A stretch of 64,000 nucleotides of DNA. Source: Cladorrhinum sp. PSN259. Taxonomy: Eukaryota > Ascomycota > Sordariomycetes > Sordariales > Podosporaceae. Shown here piece by piece: positions 32,201-43,663 of this stretch (the stretch's first letter is position 1; every line of letters begins with the position of its first letter). Both the position numbers and the translations under genes were made by a program. The stretch covers positions 804,501 through 868,500 of the forward strand of contig MU867068.1 in assembly GCA_033725935.1 (NCBI GenBank). The letters run 5' to 3'. The notes beneath the pieces are model-generated. The model was not told the DNA's origin. It saw nothing but the letters and a program-made list of their open reading frames with translations, and did no database searches.

Positions 32201-33538
32201 CGAGAAGTTCCAGTTGTACACGGTGTCCTTGGCTTCTCTCTGCCCCTCAACGCCGTCGTCGCGGGAATGGAGCAGTGTGTCGATGAGGAGAATGTCTTCC
32301 TCGAGCCGGGAGATCAGGCCGTCGTCATGCACCGCCTTGCGGGCTGTGATGTACGTGAGCAGGGCGTCCATGGGCGTGGTGCCGACTGACAGCGCGGGCA
32401 CCCGCTGGTCCTTGACCCGGGCCGCATAGTCGTCGGCGGGCACTGTTTTGGGTTTGGATCCGTGGTCCCACTTGACGTCGTAGATGGCGCCGTGGCAACA
32501 GAGACGCGCCGGGTCAGTCGAGTCTAGCCAGGCCTTGGTCACATTCGAGATGCCGCTGTCGACGAGCGTCATGAAGAGGCCGTCGAGCTTTTCCTCGCGG
32601 GTGAACTTGCCAGACTTGTCAAACAGAGGGTCCGTGTCGTCGTCCTTGTGCCACCCAAAGAGGTAGTAGCTCGCGTTAGCCTTGTCCAGGTAGCGCCGCG
32701 ACTTGTCGACGGCCTCATACTGGAAGTTGTCGAGCAGGCTGAAGACGTTGGAGTTGTGTAGCTGGAAGTCGGCGAAGAGCTGGTTGTTGCTGCGGAGGAG
32801 GCTCAAGTTCTCGACGTAGGCCGACTTTGGTTTCTGCGTCCACTTTTCCAGTGGCGTCTTCCTGCCAATAAACACCTCGGCTTGCTGGACGAGGTTTGCA
32901 TCCTGCCCGTCGGCCACGCCCACGACGAAGGGCGAAACGTCGACCTCGAGATCGTAGTCGATTGGGATGTTGTCCAGCTTCCACAGGTAGTCGCTCTCTA
33001 CGACCCAGGCCTGGTACTCTTTGAAGCTAGACTTTGCTTCGGCCGGGGAGACGCTGTCCAGGTCGAGCTTGCGCACGACGATATATCTGGTGGGCGGCTG
33101 GAGAAACTCGGGCGTGCTGCTTGGGTCAGCCGGCGCCTTGAGATTTGGGTCTCTTGCCGGCAACCCACGTCGGAGCCGTTCTTCCTCGCGGCGGTCGTCA
33201 GGCACCGAGTCGTCCGAAGTCACGCCGGTGCGATAGACTTGAGGCAGGATCCAGTGGACGTAGACTCCGTGACGGTTCCGGCGGGGCATAGGTTTTGGCC
33301 GCGCGCCGAGGTCTGTCATGCGAGTGTTGTTGTCGGCCGGGGCAGAGTTGTGTAAGTCGACATGGTTCATCACATCGCTCTGGAGCACGAAGTTGTCCAG
33401 GCGAAGAAAGGTGTAATTGGGCTGGGTGATGGGGATGATGCGGGCGCCATTGTCGTCATCCTTGCCCGTGTTGCAAACCGCCGGGTTGAGGACAAAGGCT
33501 TGCAGCTGCACAGGCACCAGAACGGCCTTGTCCGCCAT
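29275..33538 (-). CDS. Large protein of the DUF6603-type block, 1399 aa
   Basis: Two exons (33538-30867 and 30802-29275; intron 64 nt) join in phase to 1399 aa starting MADKAVLVPVQLQAFVLN. The frame across the join reads THGQFRFRKLNIIDKFGQAI. No signal peptide or membrane helix is visible. The N-terminal opening (VPVQLQAFVLN, then GVYVHWILPQVYRTG) and the block WFPLYVEWEVEYTHVPF resemble conserved parts of very large uncharacterised bacterial proteins that I associate with DUF6603 neighbours; this is from memory and not tested. The 5' end faces the 1717-aa gene across 1.1 kb. Function unknown. Confidence 0.85.
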
Positions 33539-34643
33539 GCCGGAAGACGCTCAACGAAAGCAGACGTGGTGAGGATGAGCAATGAGCATGAAAAAAACAA
33601 TAGACAAACAGGCCGGCTCACAAAAGAATGAGTTCACAGCTCACAACACCAACACACTGCACCGGCTCACGGATAAGTGACTGAGTTAGCGGGTGAGTGG
33701 ATGAGCGAGTGAGTGAGGGTGTATGTGTGTGTGTGAACATTGATCACGTAAAAGCGGAGCTAAACAATCCCTCTGAAAGTGAATGCGGAGACGGAATATG
33801 CCGCAGCCACTTAGACGTGCAGCAGCAAGCTGGTGGAACTCGGAGGTCTAAGACTGATTCGTGCAGGCCAGATGGAAGTCTAGAACAACGACTTTGTTAG
33901 TCACGACAAGGTTCTGACACGGCAAGTCTTCTAGGCTGAGTGCCAATTGATCCCAACGCCGCTCGGCTCACTCCTTTCGGCCACGAGCGTAATGCATGCC
34001 ATCGAAGTCATTCTCGGGGGGGTGGGGGTACACGGTGCGGGGTCGCCTAGAACAGCTAGAAAAGGCGTTGCTCTGCTGCAAGATGAAAGCTGAAGCACAC
34101 ACGAGTAGCAAAACGGTTGGACAGATGGGAATGGATCATGCACACGCCCCCTTTCCCTCGCCCGCCCCCCGGTATAAGGATATGTCACACCACTAGGCAA
34201 AGTAGCAATGCAGCAGCTTCAGCTTCGTCCGGTCATGTCTTTCGTGACTGAACGGTAACTCACAACCGATCGACGGCAGACACGAGGACGCCTCTTTTCG
34301 CGTGGCTAGCTCAATGCTGCATCTGTCGGTCCACTGCGTCCGCTCTTGATTCCGGACATGGGAGAAGGGCATGCGAGAAGCAGCAGGCAGCGGAGCCCTG
34401 GGCAAGTATGGGGGATTCCCGGCTCCCCGCTCACTTTGACGCGGTGGGACGAATGAGCAGAGTGTGATGCTCTGAGTCTTCCTTGCCTGTTGTGGTGAGT
34501 GCACGAGTCCGACGCGAGATCGCCAAGGGCGAGCCGATGTTGACATCACGATTGTGGCTGCTAACGAACATCACTGTCCTGGGACAGTTACTGAACCCAC
34601 GTCTGTTACTGTGCCTCTTGGAGCGTAATACGTCGTCGCGACC
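33539..34643. other. Divergent intergenic region, 1399-aa gene / 1717-aa gene
   Basis: 1105 bp between divergent starts. It includes a short GT-repeat and GAGT-like run near 33690-33735. No coding pattern. It should contain promoters for both giant genes, which would allow co-regulation. Confidence 0.45.
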
Positions 34644-37600
34644 ATGGTGGTCGAAATCACCCCGTACCAGCGCCGCCTGGTGACCGCCGTCCCCGGGGCT
34701 GCAGGCCGCATGGTCGGAGCAGGCACGAGTTCAGCTCTGGCGGCAACAACTGACACGCAGTACCACATCTACTCGAGCAAGAGTGGGAAATCACCAGGCG
34801 ACAATGCCCACGTACTTTCGCCCACCCCAAAGAACATTGATGATTTTCTGTCGCTGCTCCCGGACGAGGGCATCACCCTCACAGCGAAGCCCACCGGCAC
34901 ATCTGCTGTTTTAGATGTGAGCGGCGACAAGTGGGCGGCATGGATGACGAACCTAGATGCCGACGGGCAGATGTCAGTGACGTACGACAACGCGACGGAC
35001 CTGAACATCAATTCATTCGAATTCCGTCTCAAGGCACCCTGGAACATCGGCTTCAGCTCAAAAGCTGATGCTCTGAAGTTTGCCTTTGGGGCTGACCCAG
35101 CGACTGGGGCGTCGCTTGTGCCTAGTCCAGGCATAGCCGACGCCGGCACGCCTCTGTATCTTGGTCTGGATCCGACGGCAACGACGAGCGACCCCAAGTC
35201 AACCGTTGCTGACCTGTTCGCCTATGTTGGCCTAGACAGCCTGGGGAAGAAGCTCCCCATCAGCGGGCTGGGCCTTCTCAAGACCACACTGAAGCGCAGC
35301 AGCCCAAACGCGATGCGGAATGTGCTATGGTTCAGCCCAGAGCAGCAGCTCAAGACTACCTTGCGGCTCCAGTTCGACCTCGACTCGGCCAAGGTGCTGG
35401 AGGACACGCTCAAGTCGGTGTTGCCGGGCTTGGAATTTCAGGGGTTCACCATTGCCTGCAAGAAGGTGTTGGTGCTGGGAGAAACCAGTAACGGCAAGGA
35501 AGCCATCCCGGCTGGCGATATCGAGTTTGAAATTCAATGCTCCGTCAAGACGGTCAACAAGATGCTGCTCAGTCTCCGCGTGTTCCCGGCTGGTCTCGAG
35601 CTGACCTTCAAGATGCTCAGCGACAACGCGTTTGCGGGCATTGTCGGCTGGATCATCGGGCTCTTGCCTGGAGGTGCTGGTGCCGACACCATCGAAGGCA
35701 TCCTGACCAACCTTTTCAAGGATCACTTCTTCCTCCACCGGCTTGTTGTCTCGATAGACACATCCGAGGCTTCGCCTTCGCTCTCGGCCATCAGCGTCGA
35801 CATTGAGGCGTCTGGCGCTTTTGGCCAAGGCAGCAACGAGAGCCAACGGCCGACCTTTTTGGTTTCGTACAACTGGGCAGCAGGGTTTGGTGACTTGGGT
35901 TCTATCAATGGCAACTTTTGGACCAGTAAGTTCCCCTCACAATAGTACTTGAGTTTTTACATCCTAGTCATTCCTCCCATCCAAGGGAAGAAGTGCTGAT
36001 ATGGCGACAAAACAGCGTTCGACACAGCGGCAACTCGCGTGCTCGACCCCAACTATCGGGAGGCCATCGACATACAGCCTTTCACCAAGAACCCGGCCAC
36101 TGAAATTGATCTTGTCACTCTGATTCCCGGCCAAAAAATTGAGAACGTGCCTTCCACAGTTCCCACCAAGATCACAGCAGCCGGGCTCTACCTGTCGCAG
36201 ACCAAGTTCTCGTTCAGGACGACGCTCCAGTCCCAAGCTGCCATCGACGGCGACAAGGCATCGACAGTTCCGCAGATCGATTTGGGGCGAATCGACCTTG
36301 GCGCCTCCTTCTCGTGGGGCAAGGTCGCGGATTTCACGCTGCACCTCGGCATCACGTCGATGCTCGTGCCAAGTGTTACTTCGAAGCACCAGGAGTCTGC
36401 CGTGCTGACGGGCTTGCTTGACTACTCCTCGAGCGCCAAGGAGTGGAAGCTGCATGCCTCGCTCGAGAGCCTGTACGCCTCGACGCTATGGGAGTTCTTC
36501 GACAATGAATCGGTGGACCACGTGATACCCCTCATCGACTCGCTGGTGGTCGACCACCTGACGCTGGACTACCAGTACACGGGCAAGACGGAGCTTCCGG
36601 GGAAGTCGGTGGGCACCTACTTCAAGTTTGACGGACTGATCCTGGCCGGGGGACTCGGCCTCAAGCTCGACTTCAACTTCAAAGACAAGGAAGGCTGGAA
36701 GTTTACCGCCACGCTCCAGGCCGAGGACAAGGAGACGACGCTGGGGATGATTTTGGAGGATCTGCTGGGCGACACGGCGCTTGACCTGCCCCCTTTTCTT
36801 GCTGACACCAAGATCAACGGCCAGAACAACGAGGGCGGCATCCACGTCGACGTAGAAAAGTCCAAGGGCAGCGAGGGTGCCTTCCAGCTCATGTGTTCGA
36901 TCCAGATCGGCAAGCTGGCGCTCACGTTTGCGCAGGTGCACCTCGAGAAGTGGGACGCGAAGCTCCCCTCGAAGCGGCTGGTCAAGTTCGCGCTAGTAGG
37001 CCTGCCCGAGGTCGACATCCCGCTCGTGGGCAACTTTACGCAGCCGTTTGACGAGATGTACCTGATGTGGGTGCAAGACGGGACAGGCCTGAACAAGGCC
37101 AGCCCGGGGCTCACGAGAGAGGACGTCGAGGTGCTCAATGGGACGCTCACCACGACGGGCCATCCGCTCGTGGCCAAGGACAAGTACGCGGACAAGAAGC
37201 CGGCTGACGTGCTCTTCTCGGCCGGGTCACACTTTGCCATCGTCTTGAAGGACCAGCAGGGCAACCGCACCTGCGTGCTGGACTATGACTTCAAGAAGCA
37301 GCAGCCGAAGCAGCAAGGCGCGCAGCCTGCGCTGCTCATAGCCGAGGGTGAGGGCGCCGGAGCTGGAGACGAGGCAGATGACGGGAACGTTCCCGACTCG
37401 GATGGCGACGCATCGTCGGCGCCGTTCAAGAAGAAGTCGGGCCCGCTCCAGATCAGCAACGTCGGCCTCAAGTACGCCGACAAGGTCCTCCACCTCCGGT
37501 TCACGGCCACTTTTGAGCTGGGCCCGCTCGCCTTCAGCCTCATCGGCTTCAGCCTAAACGTGCAGATCACGTCGCTGGACCTGGCCGGCATCACCATGCT

Positions 37601-39973
37601 GGCGCCGTCGCTCGAGGGCCTGTCGGCGTCGTACGAGAAGCCGCCGCTCACGATCGCGGGCCTCATCCGCCACGGCGAGTCCAAGGACGGCCTACCCTAC
37701 TACGCCGGCGGCATCATCGTCGGCTGGGTGCCGTACCAGCTGCAGGCGGCCGGCTTCTACGGCGAGGCCATCCCCGAGGGCGGCAGGAATCCCGACGACA
37801 TCTTCACGTCCTTCTTCCTGTTCGCCCGCCTCGATGGGCCGCTGGTGACGCTCGAGTTTGCCGAGATCTCGGGCGTGACGGGCGGCTTCGGATACAACTC
37901 GGAGGTCCGGGTGCCGGCGGCAGACCAGGTGGTCAACTTCCCCTTTGTCAAGTCGACGTCGCTCGCCGGCGCCACCGAGAGCGCCCTGACCACGCTCGAG
38001 CGGCTGACCAGTCCGGCAGCCGACGGCTGGTTCAAGCCGCGAAGCGACACGTACTGGGCCGCCGCGGGCATGAAGGTCGACGCATTCCAGATGCTGTCGC
38101 TAGACGCCGTGGCCGTGGTCCAGTTTGGCCAGTCCATGAAGATGGGCCTCTTCGCCGTGGCGTTGGCCGACATCCCGTCATCGGACTCGCCGATCAAGTT
38201 TGCCCACGTCGAGCTGGGCATTGCCGTGGTCATCGATCTCGACTACGGTACGTTCAAGGCCGAGGCGCAGCTGTCGCCCAACAGCTTCATCCTAGACCCC
38301 AACTGCCACCTGACGGGCGGCTTTGCTCTGTACTACTGGTTCGACGCCCCCCACGCCGACCGCTCTCTGATCGGCGACTTTGTGTTTACGCTGGGCGGAT
38401 ACCACCAGGCCTTCGCCGTGCCCCCCGGGTACCCGAATCCGCCCCGTCTCGGAATCAGCTGGAGCTTGGGCAGCACCATCTCCATTACCGGCCAGGCCTA
38501 CTTTGCCATCACGCCCAAGGCATGCATGGGCGGCGGCCGGTGGCATGCTGCCTTCCACGCCGGGCCCATCGAAGCCTGGTTCGACGTGTTTGCCGACTTT
38601 CTGATCAACTACAAGCCCTTCCACTTCCTGGCCAATGCGGGCGTCAGTGTGGGTGTGCGCTTTAATCTTGATATCTGGTTCATCCACATCCACATCTCGG
38701 TCGAGGTCGGCGCAGACCTCACGTTGTGGGGTCCTCCGGTGGCCGGCAGGGTACGCGTCGACATCAAAGTCGCCAGGTTCACCATCAACTTCGGAAACGG
38801 GTCCGACGACAAGCCGCCAGCAACCCTGCAAGAATTTTACCAGCTCGTGTTGCAAGCTAGCAGCAAGGGAGAGCAGCCGCAGGCGCTCGCACTGGCGAGT
38901 CCAGCTCGTGCTGCCACCGCAACTGCTGCAGACCCCCCTCCAAAGAAGGACGAGGGCCACACCTTTCTCGCCCAGTCGGGGCTGATGAACGACACAGACA
39001 AGCCGGACCGGGAGCACAACCAGGCGTGGACGGTGCGCGGCGGCACCTTTTCCTTTGTCCTTGGATGCAAGATGGCCATCACCAAGGGGTCGCAGGTTGA
39101 TGAGCAGGGCAATGTCATCAAAACGAAAGAAAAGAACGGTGACGAGGTTGCGGCAGTTGTCGACTTTACCGACACGCTGCCGTATGCGAGACCCATGAAA
39201 TTGGCCTCTGGCAGCCCCTTACAATCCACCGTCAACCTCTCCATTACGCAAAAAGGGAGCCACGATCCACCTGTGGCTTGGCCCATGGAGCAGTTTGTCA
39301 AGTCGGTTCCGACAGGTCTCTGGGCAGAGTGTAAGTGACTAGCATTCATGTTTATTGGGTGGCGAGGCTATTTAATGTTCGCTTGTGTCAGAATTCACTA
39401 ACAAAATATGTATCAGATGACCCCAAGTATGATCCAAAGACGAGCGGCAACCACATTGACGAGTTGCTCAACACCAAAGACGGAGGTGTTGCCCTCATGA
39501 TGGGCGTACTGTTAATGGCGCCGCCACCGAGGATGTCAGAAGACAGGCTGCAGGTGTTCAGCATTTTGGACGCTGATCTACAAGATCTTCCGGCCGAGAA
39601 GAAGTTCCCTACCATTGAGTCATCCGGTGAGGACTGGGTGGGTGAAGCGCCACTTGAAGGCGAGAAACAGTGGAATGCTATTCACGCAGCCTGGAAGACA
39701 CCGGCCTGGGAGCGACCGGCGTCTGGCGTGGCTGCATCGGCCACAGAGGAAGACGACGTCAGTGAGGATGAAGACGAGAGCGAGCAAGATCAAAGTGAAC
39801 AGGAGGAAGAGACGGCTGGAACAACAGAAGAGAGCGCTCAGACCAGCTTTGTTTCGAAGTGGGCCAAAGCATTTGGATGGGATTCTCAGCTGACCAACTT
39901 TGCGAAGATGCCATCGTTGTTGGATACGAGGTTCAACGAGCTGTATGTGGCCGCGCCGTTGTTGACAAAGTAG
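34644..39973 (+). CDS. Giant DUF6603-type protein, 1717 aa
   Basis: Three exons (34644-35925, 36016-39330, 39417-39973; introns 90 and 86 nt) join in frame to 1717 aa starting MVVEITPYQRRLV. The joins restore NFWTTFDTAATRVLD and LWAEYDPKYDPKT. The part from about residue 930 to 1400 carries what I recall as the DUF6603 core: SPNSFILDPNCHLTGGFALY, FTLGGYHQAFAVPPGYP, YFAITPKACMGGG, HAGPIEAWFDVFADFLINYK, and HISVEVGADLTLWGP. Long alternating hydrophobic strands imply a repetitive beta-sheet architecture. No signal peptide. The C-terminus has an acidic Glu/Asp/Gln-rich linker (SEDEDESEQDQSEQEEE) near residue 1640. DUF6603 has no known function. High GC and few introns resemble the two neighbouring giants. 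Confidence 0.88.
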
Positions 39974-40659
39974 GGCAGGTATTATTGGTATCTCGTGTCT
40001 CATAATCTCAATTCGTTGTGTAGCGCATTCTGTGGTTTCCACTTTATGGCCTTTAGGCAAACAGATCTTGCTTTCTTTTGCGATGTCTCCGGTGGTCCCT
40101 TCGGGGAGGCCCCTGCGGGGGCTGCTTGCTTCACTCGAATGCGGACGACTGACTCATGTACCTCGGCCAGCTAATATTGTCTATGTTGCTCTGTCTGTTA
40201 CAATGGATCTTTGCTACCTATCTTGCCGTGGTTCTGTATTGCTGTTATCGTGGCTTGTGCCGGCGATCATTCATTGACAGCGTTAGCGCCAACTCAAATA
40301 TATTTGACACAAACAGGTCAAATCTGACCCTGGGTCAACGCAAGTCGGCCATTTCTGAAGCCAAATTTAAGCAAATCGGCGAGTCCAAATATTTGGGCGG
40401 TTTGCAGATGTTTTCCATTGGTCGCGTCATTTTTAAGGCGCCTTTTCCCTGCATTCCTGGGCCTAGGTCGGCATTTGACCATGGCCAACCCTGTAAGTTC
40501 TGGGGATCTGGGTGGCTCCCACAGTCAGACGTGGAGCTCCCTGTTGAATAGGGGTAACGGTTGTCGTACAAACAAACCCCTGACCGTTGGCTGGGCGACC
40601 CCGCTGACTGCAAGTGGGTCAGCCGCCACAACCGTGCTGTGAAGCCATTCCCAGATTGT
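39974..40659. other. Intergenic, nothing recognised
   Basis: 3' flank of the giant gene and of the Hsp70-like fragment. No coding pattern or repeat identified. Confidence 0.45.
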
Positions 40660-41058
40660 TCACCATTCTGTCCTCGGGCTGTTATCTAGAATGAGCTTGA
40701 AGCGCGCGACCGACTTGTTGTTTGGGCCAAGGTGGGTCGCAGCCCGCCCCCAGGCTTCGTGGGCTCCATAGCCCCAGCGGAAGGAAGTCTCCTCATCAAT
40801 CAACATTTGATCGGCCTCGTATCTGCCTTGGTGCCCGAACACGGCCAGGTGACTATTACGGTCAAATGGCTCATCATTAAGACGCAAGCTACCAGGAGTA
40901 GGAGGGTTGTCGTCCTCGTGTTTCCCGTCCTCGTGTTTCCCGTCTTCGTGTTTCCCGTCCTCGTGTCTCCCGTCTTCGTCAGTGGTTATAAGGCCCTCTT
41001 TATTCCGAAAGTGCCGATCTAGTGGGTATATCACTTCGGTGGGTACCTCACTTCGCAT
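40660..41058 (-). pseudogene. Fragment of a fungal Hsp70-like (actin-type ATPase) protein
   Basis: A 132-codon frame holds SEVPTEVIYPLDRHF near its start and RWGYGAHEAWGR...VARFKLILDNS near its end. In fungal Hsp70-like proteins the equivalents are the VPTEI..Y, WGY/WGF and WFKLLLD blocks of the first ATPase subdomain. The phosphate-1 motif (GIDFGTT) and everything after residue ~130 are missing, so this cannot be a working ATPase. A 15-bp tandem repeat encoding GKHED copies interrupts the middle. The frame is continuous with the zinc-finger frame upstream except for one TAA. A short expressed protein is possible but less likely. Confidence 0.55.
40916..40981. repeat. 15-bp tandem repeat, about 4.5 copies
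   Basis: Imperfect 15-bp units of the type CCTCGTGTTTCCCGT on the plus strand, encoding DGKHE repeats on the minus strand. Copies differ at one or two positions. Likely length-variable. Confidence 0.85.
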
Positions 41059-41733
41059 TTAGTCGTCGTGGTTTCCAAGAGTCGCGTCGTCGAGCCCCTC
41101 AGTCCATCCTTCACCCCATCCTCCTATGCCGTCAGTCCCGTCCACCCCGATAGACACTCCATTGAAGCCGACAACATGTCCTCCCAACCAAGCACCACCC
41201 ACCGCTACTTCATAGCCCTCTGCCTCTCCACCGCATTCACTCTCGTCGCTACTGCACTCTGCGACAACTACGCCTCCGGCTCCACCCCATGCATCGCCGC
41301 CCACAGCACCACCCGCGCCCTCTACAGCACCTACACCGACCCCCTCTACGAACTCAAGCGCCGATCCCATAGCACCACCCTCAGAATCCACCCCCTCACC
41401 CCCGGCGGCATCGCCAACTCCACCGACCGAGACACCTTCCGATCCTCCGGTGTATTTTGTGTACGATCTACGGGATACGCGCTGATTCTGCCGTCGAACG
41501 CACCCCTCATGCCTCTCTCTGACATGTCGGTGCATGGTATCACTCCGACTGAAGATTGCACGGCAGTTGGGGTGTGTGCATGGCACATGACGGTGTACCT
41601 GCAATCTGTGGTCTCTCAGCTCTTCCCGGCTACCTAGAACTGCGTTGCAGTCGTTTGCTGTGCAGTGGAACTCCATGGAAAAATGATGCTGCGGCTTTGG
41701 TTTCTTTCCGAACCGTCCAGAGATGAGATGCAT
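41059..41733 (-). CDS. Two-finger C2H2 zinc-finger protein with Gly-rich tail
   Basis: A 224-aa intronless frame from ATG at 41733. Two classical fingers lie at about residues 24-75: CTANDC with HRLQVH, and CTHPNC with HVRERH, both C-x4-C-x12-H-x4-H. This spacing suggests DNA or RNA binding. After residue ~100 the protein turns into Gly/Val/Glu low complexity (GVGVGAVEGAGGAVGG), which is compositionally unlike a folded domain and may be intronic or non-coding. It ends with TAA immediately before the ATG of the Hsp70-like fragment, in the same frame. The finger part is convincing; the tail is not. Confidence 0.55.
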   Translation of the reverse strand: MHLISGRFGKKPKPQHHFSMEFHCTANDCNAVLGSREELRDHRLQVHRHVPCTHPNCRAIFSRSDTMHRHVRERHEGCVRRQNQRVSRRSYTKYTGGSEGVSVGGVGDAAGGEGVDSEGGAMGSALEFVEGVGVGAVEGAGGAVGGDAWGGAGGVVVAECSSDESECGGEAEGYEVAVGGAWLGGHVVGFNGVSIGVDGTDGIGGWGEGWTEGLDDATLGNHDD

Positions 41734-43663
41734 CTGTAGTCTTTATGTCCTGCTGCCTTGTCCACGGAAGAGCTCAGGAAGCTCTTTCGCCCTTGGAATC
41801 ATATTTTGTTTTCCCGAGCCAAGGGATACGAGTAGCCGTCCGTCTGCGACATTACCTTCTCCAGCCTACTCATTCGCCCAATAGTTCGGATATCTACAGT
41901 GGTATACGCAAGGGATAGCTGCGAATCTGATCGTGTCGATGCAGCCATCCATGTGCGTGGGTAAACTGACCAGTACCGCACACACAGCCCTGCGGTCGCT
42001 CATCCCTTCACTCGGTTGATCACATTCTGTGATCCGCACTCGCCATTCCCTTACACAGCAACCGACCGTGCTGGAGTTAGACTGTGCACCACGACAGCGA
42101 GGGCCTCGCCGACATCATCGACTGCTGTGAATGCTTCTCCGATGTTCGGCCTTCAACCAGGGTCTCGGTTGGCGACCCGCGGTATCGATGTGTCGGTTTC
42201 CGCCTGTCTATCCAAGGCAGGCGTGCTAGCACGTGATAAGTGCGGCTCACCCCTGCAGGTGGGGGAATCTCCACAGATACAGCAGCCAGCCACTGTTATA
42301 CACTATGTCTGGAATAACGTTCCACTTAGGGGGTCAATAATTGCCGCAAAATTGCTTGTATTGATCAAAACTGTGCTCCTGAGCAAGGACCCCTTTTTGT
42401 GGGCTTATTTGCCCAGGTCTTGCTCAGGTGTGGCTAGGTGGGTCTTTGCCCTCCTTATAGGGGCTGCCACCCTGGCCTTTGCTAAGGTGCCAGGAAATAA
42501 TCCAGAACTTGAATTAGACCTTTCCTCTTTGACATCTTTCCTCCCACAACACATAATTCATCACATCTTTCTTCATTGCCTTTGCGTGCCGCCCCCAACA
42601 AGTTATGAGCCGCGTATCCCATCGAAGCTATTCACAACGTCAAATGATCGACAATTGAAGCCATTGCTTGAATTGCGGTAAATAATTCGACCCTGCGGAC
42701 GACTGCCCATTGCAGCCGTATCAACCGACTGATAGAGAAGTATCTCACATCATGCAAATCGGTCAAGTTTTTGAGGTGCGGGACGAGGAAAGGGTCCAAG
42801 TTGCGTTGATGAGAGCCGGAAAGGAGGTCGTCTCTTGGCCACCTTGCGCAATTCCCCTCTTCATCAAGTATACGCAAGACCAGAAACGGCGGGAAGAGGC
42901 GGCACAGACGCGCGCAGCGATGCTTGCAATGGTTTGGATTTAGTAACGTCATTAGTTCAGCAACATAATTGATGTTGAAGATGGACCGGTGAGACAGGGG
43001 AAGCAGGTTCATCTGAACCCGTCGAGTAAATTCGAAGTTCGCACGCATCTGCGCTCGTTACTGATAATTATAACTTCGTTCAAGCATAGTTTCTTCGTTT
43101 GTTATGAGATGAATAATGAGAAGAGACAGGACCGTTATTGTGTCTGGTGGGCTTATGGTTCGACATTTTGGCACTCCTTGGTCAAAGAGGGACGCGAATA
43201 GTGACTATCTTTGCGCTCTTCTGGGAGCGGAATAGAAGAACTACAAATAGAGTCTATGGCGTACTTGACCGAACCTGTCAGGAGAGGCTTCATACAGACG
43301 GGAGAATAGTCATCTGGACTGGGGGCCGTATAGAATCCATGGATCTACCCAGGAGCAAATGCAGCCGATTCCCCTGTACTCTCACGGCCACAAAGTGGGT
43401 TTACCAGAACCACTACGCGACCCTCCGGCTTGTAGAAGAAAGGTAAGGGAAGCCGAGCGGTGGTGACTGCAGGTGCGCCGAAGGCGCAAGTACGAGACGA
43501 ATTGTGGAGGCAATCCGCTTCACTTTCTCCTAAGTTGCGTCGTGTTCTGTCAGACCACAGATGGCGGTACACGTCGCTGTCTTGCGGCTACCATCCTCCA
43601 GGTTTAGACTCTACAATCTTTGCAATGAGATCCACCACAAAATTACCACCCTCGCAAACGAGA
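41734..43663. other. Gene-poor stretch with a hairpin sequence
   Basis: About 1.9 kb. Frames of 130-220 codons exist on both strands but carry no family motifs. A 49-bp hairpin sits at 42379-42427. Otherwise nothing recognised. Confidence 0.5.
42379..42427. repeat. Hairpin-forming inverted repeat
   Basis: Outer arms CTGAGCAAGGACC and GGTCTTGCTCAG pair almost fully, and inner TGGGC / GCCCA arms pair around a short TTATTT loop, so the sequence can fold as a nested stem. It may be a fold-back element end or a structured RNA; neither can be shown here. Confidence 0.55.

Noticed and set aside
24701..39973. Idea that the three giants are an insecticidal Tc-type toxin complex
   Set aside because: Sizes and visible motifs do not fit: no RHS repeats, no TcA-like pore features. 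The only recognised region is DUF6603-like.
41068..41637. Plus-strand 189-codon frame with a hydrophobic segment
   Set aside because: Antisense to the zinc-finger frame, which has two complete C2H2 motifs. The plus frame matches nothing known.
42016..42681. 221-codon plus-strand frame
   Set aside because: No family motif, crosses the hairpin sequence and has irregular composition; judged to be chance.
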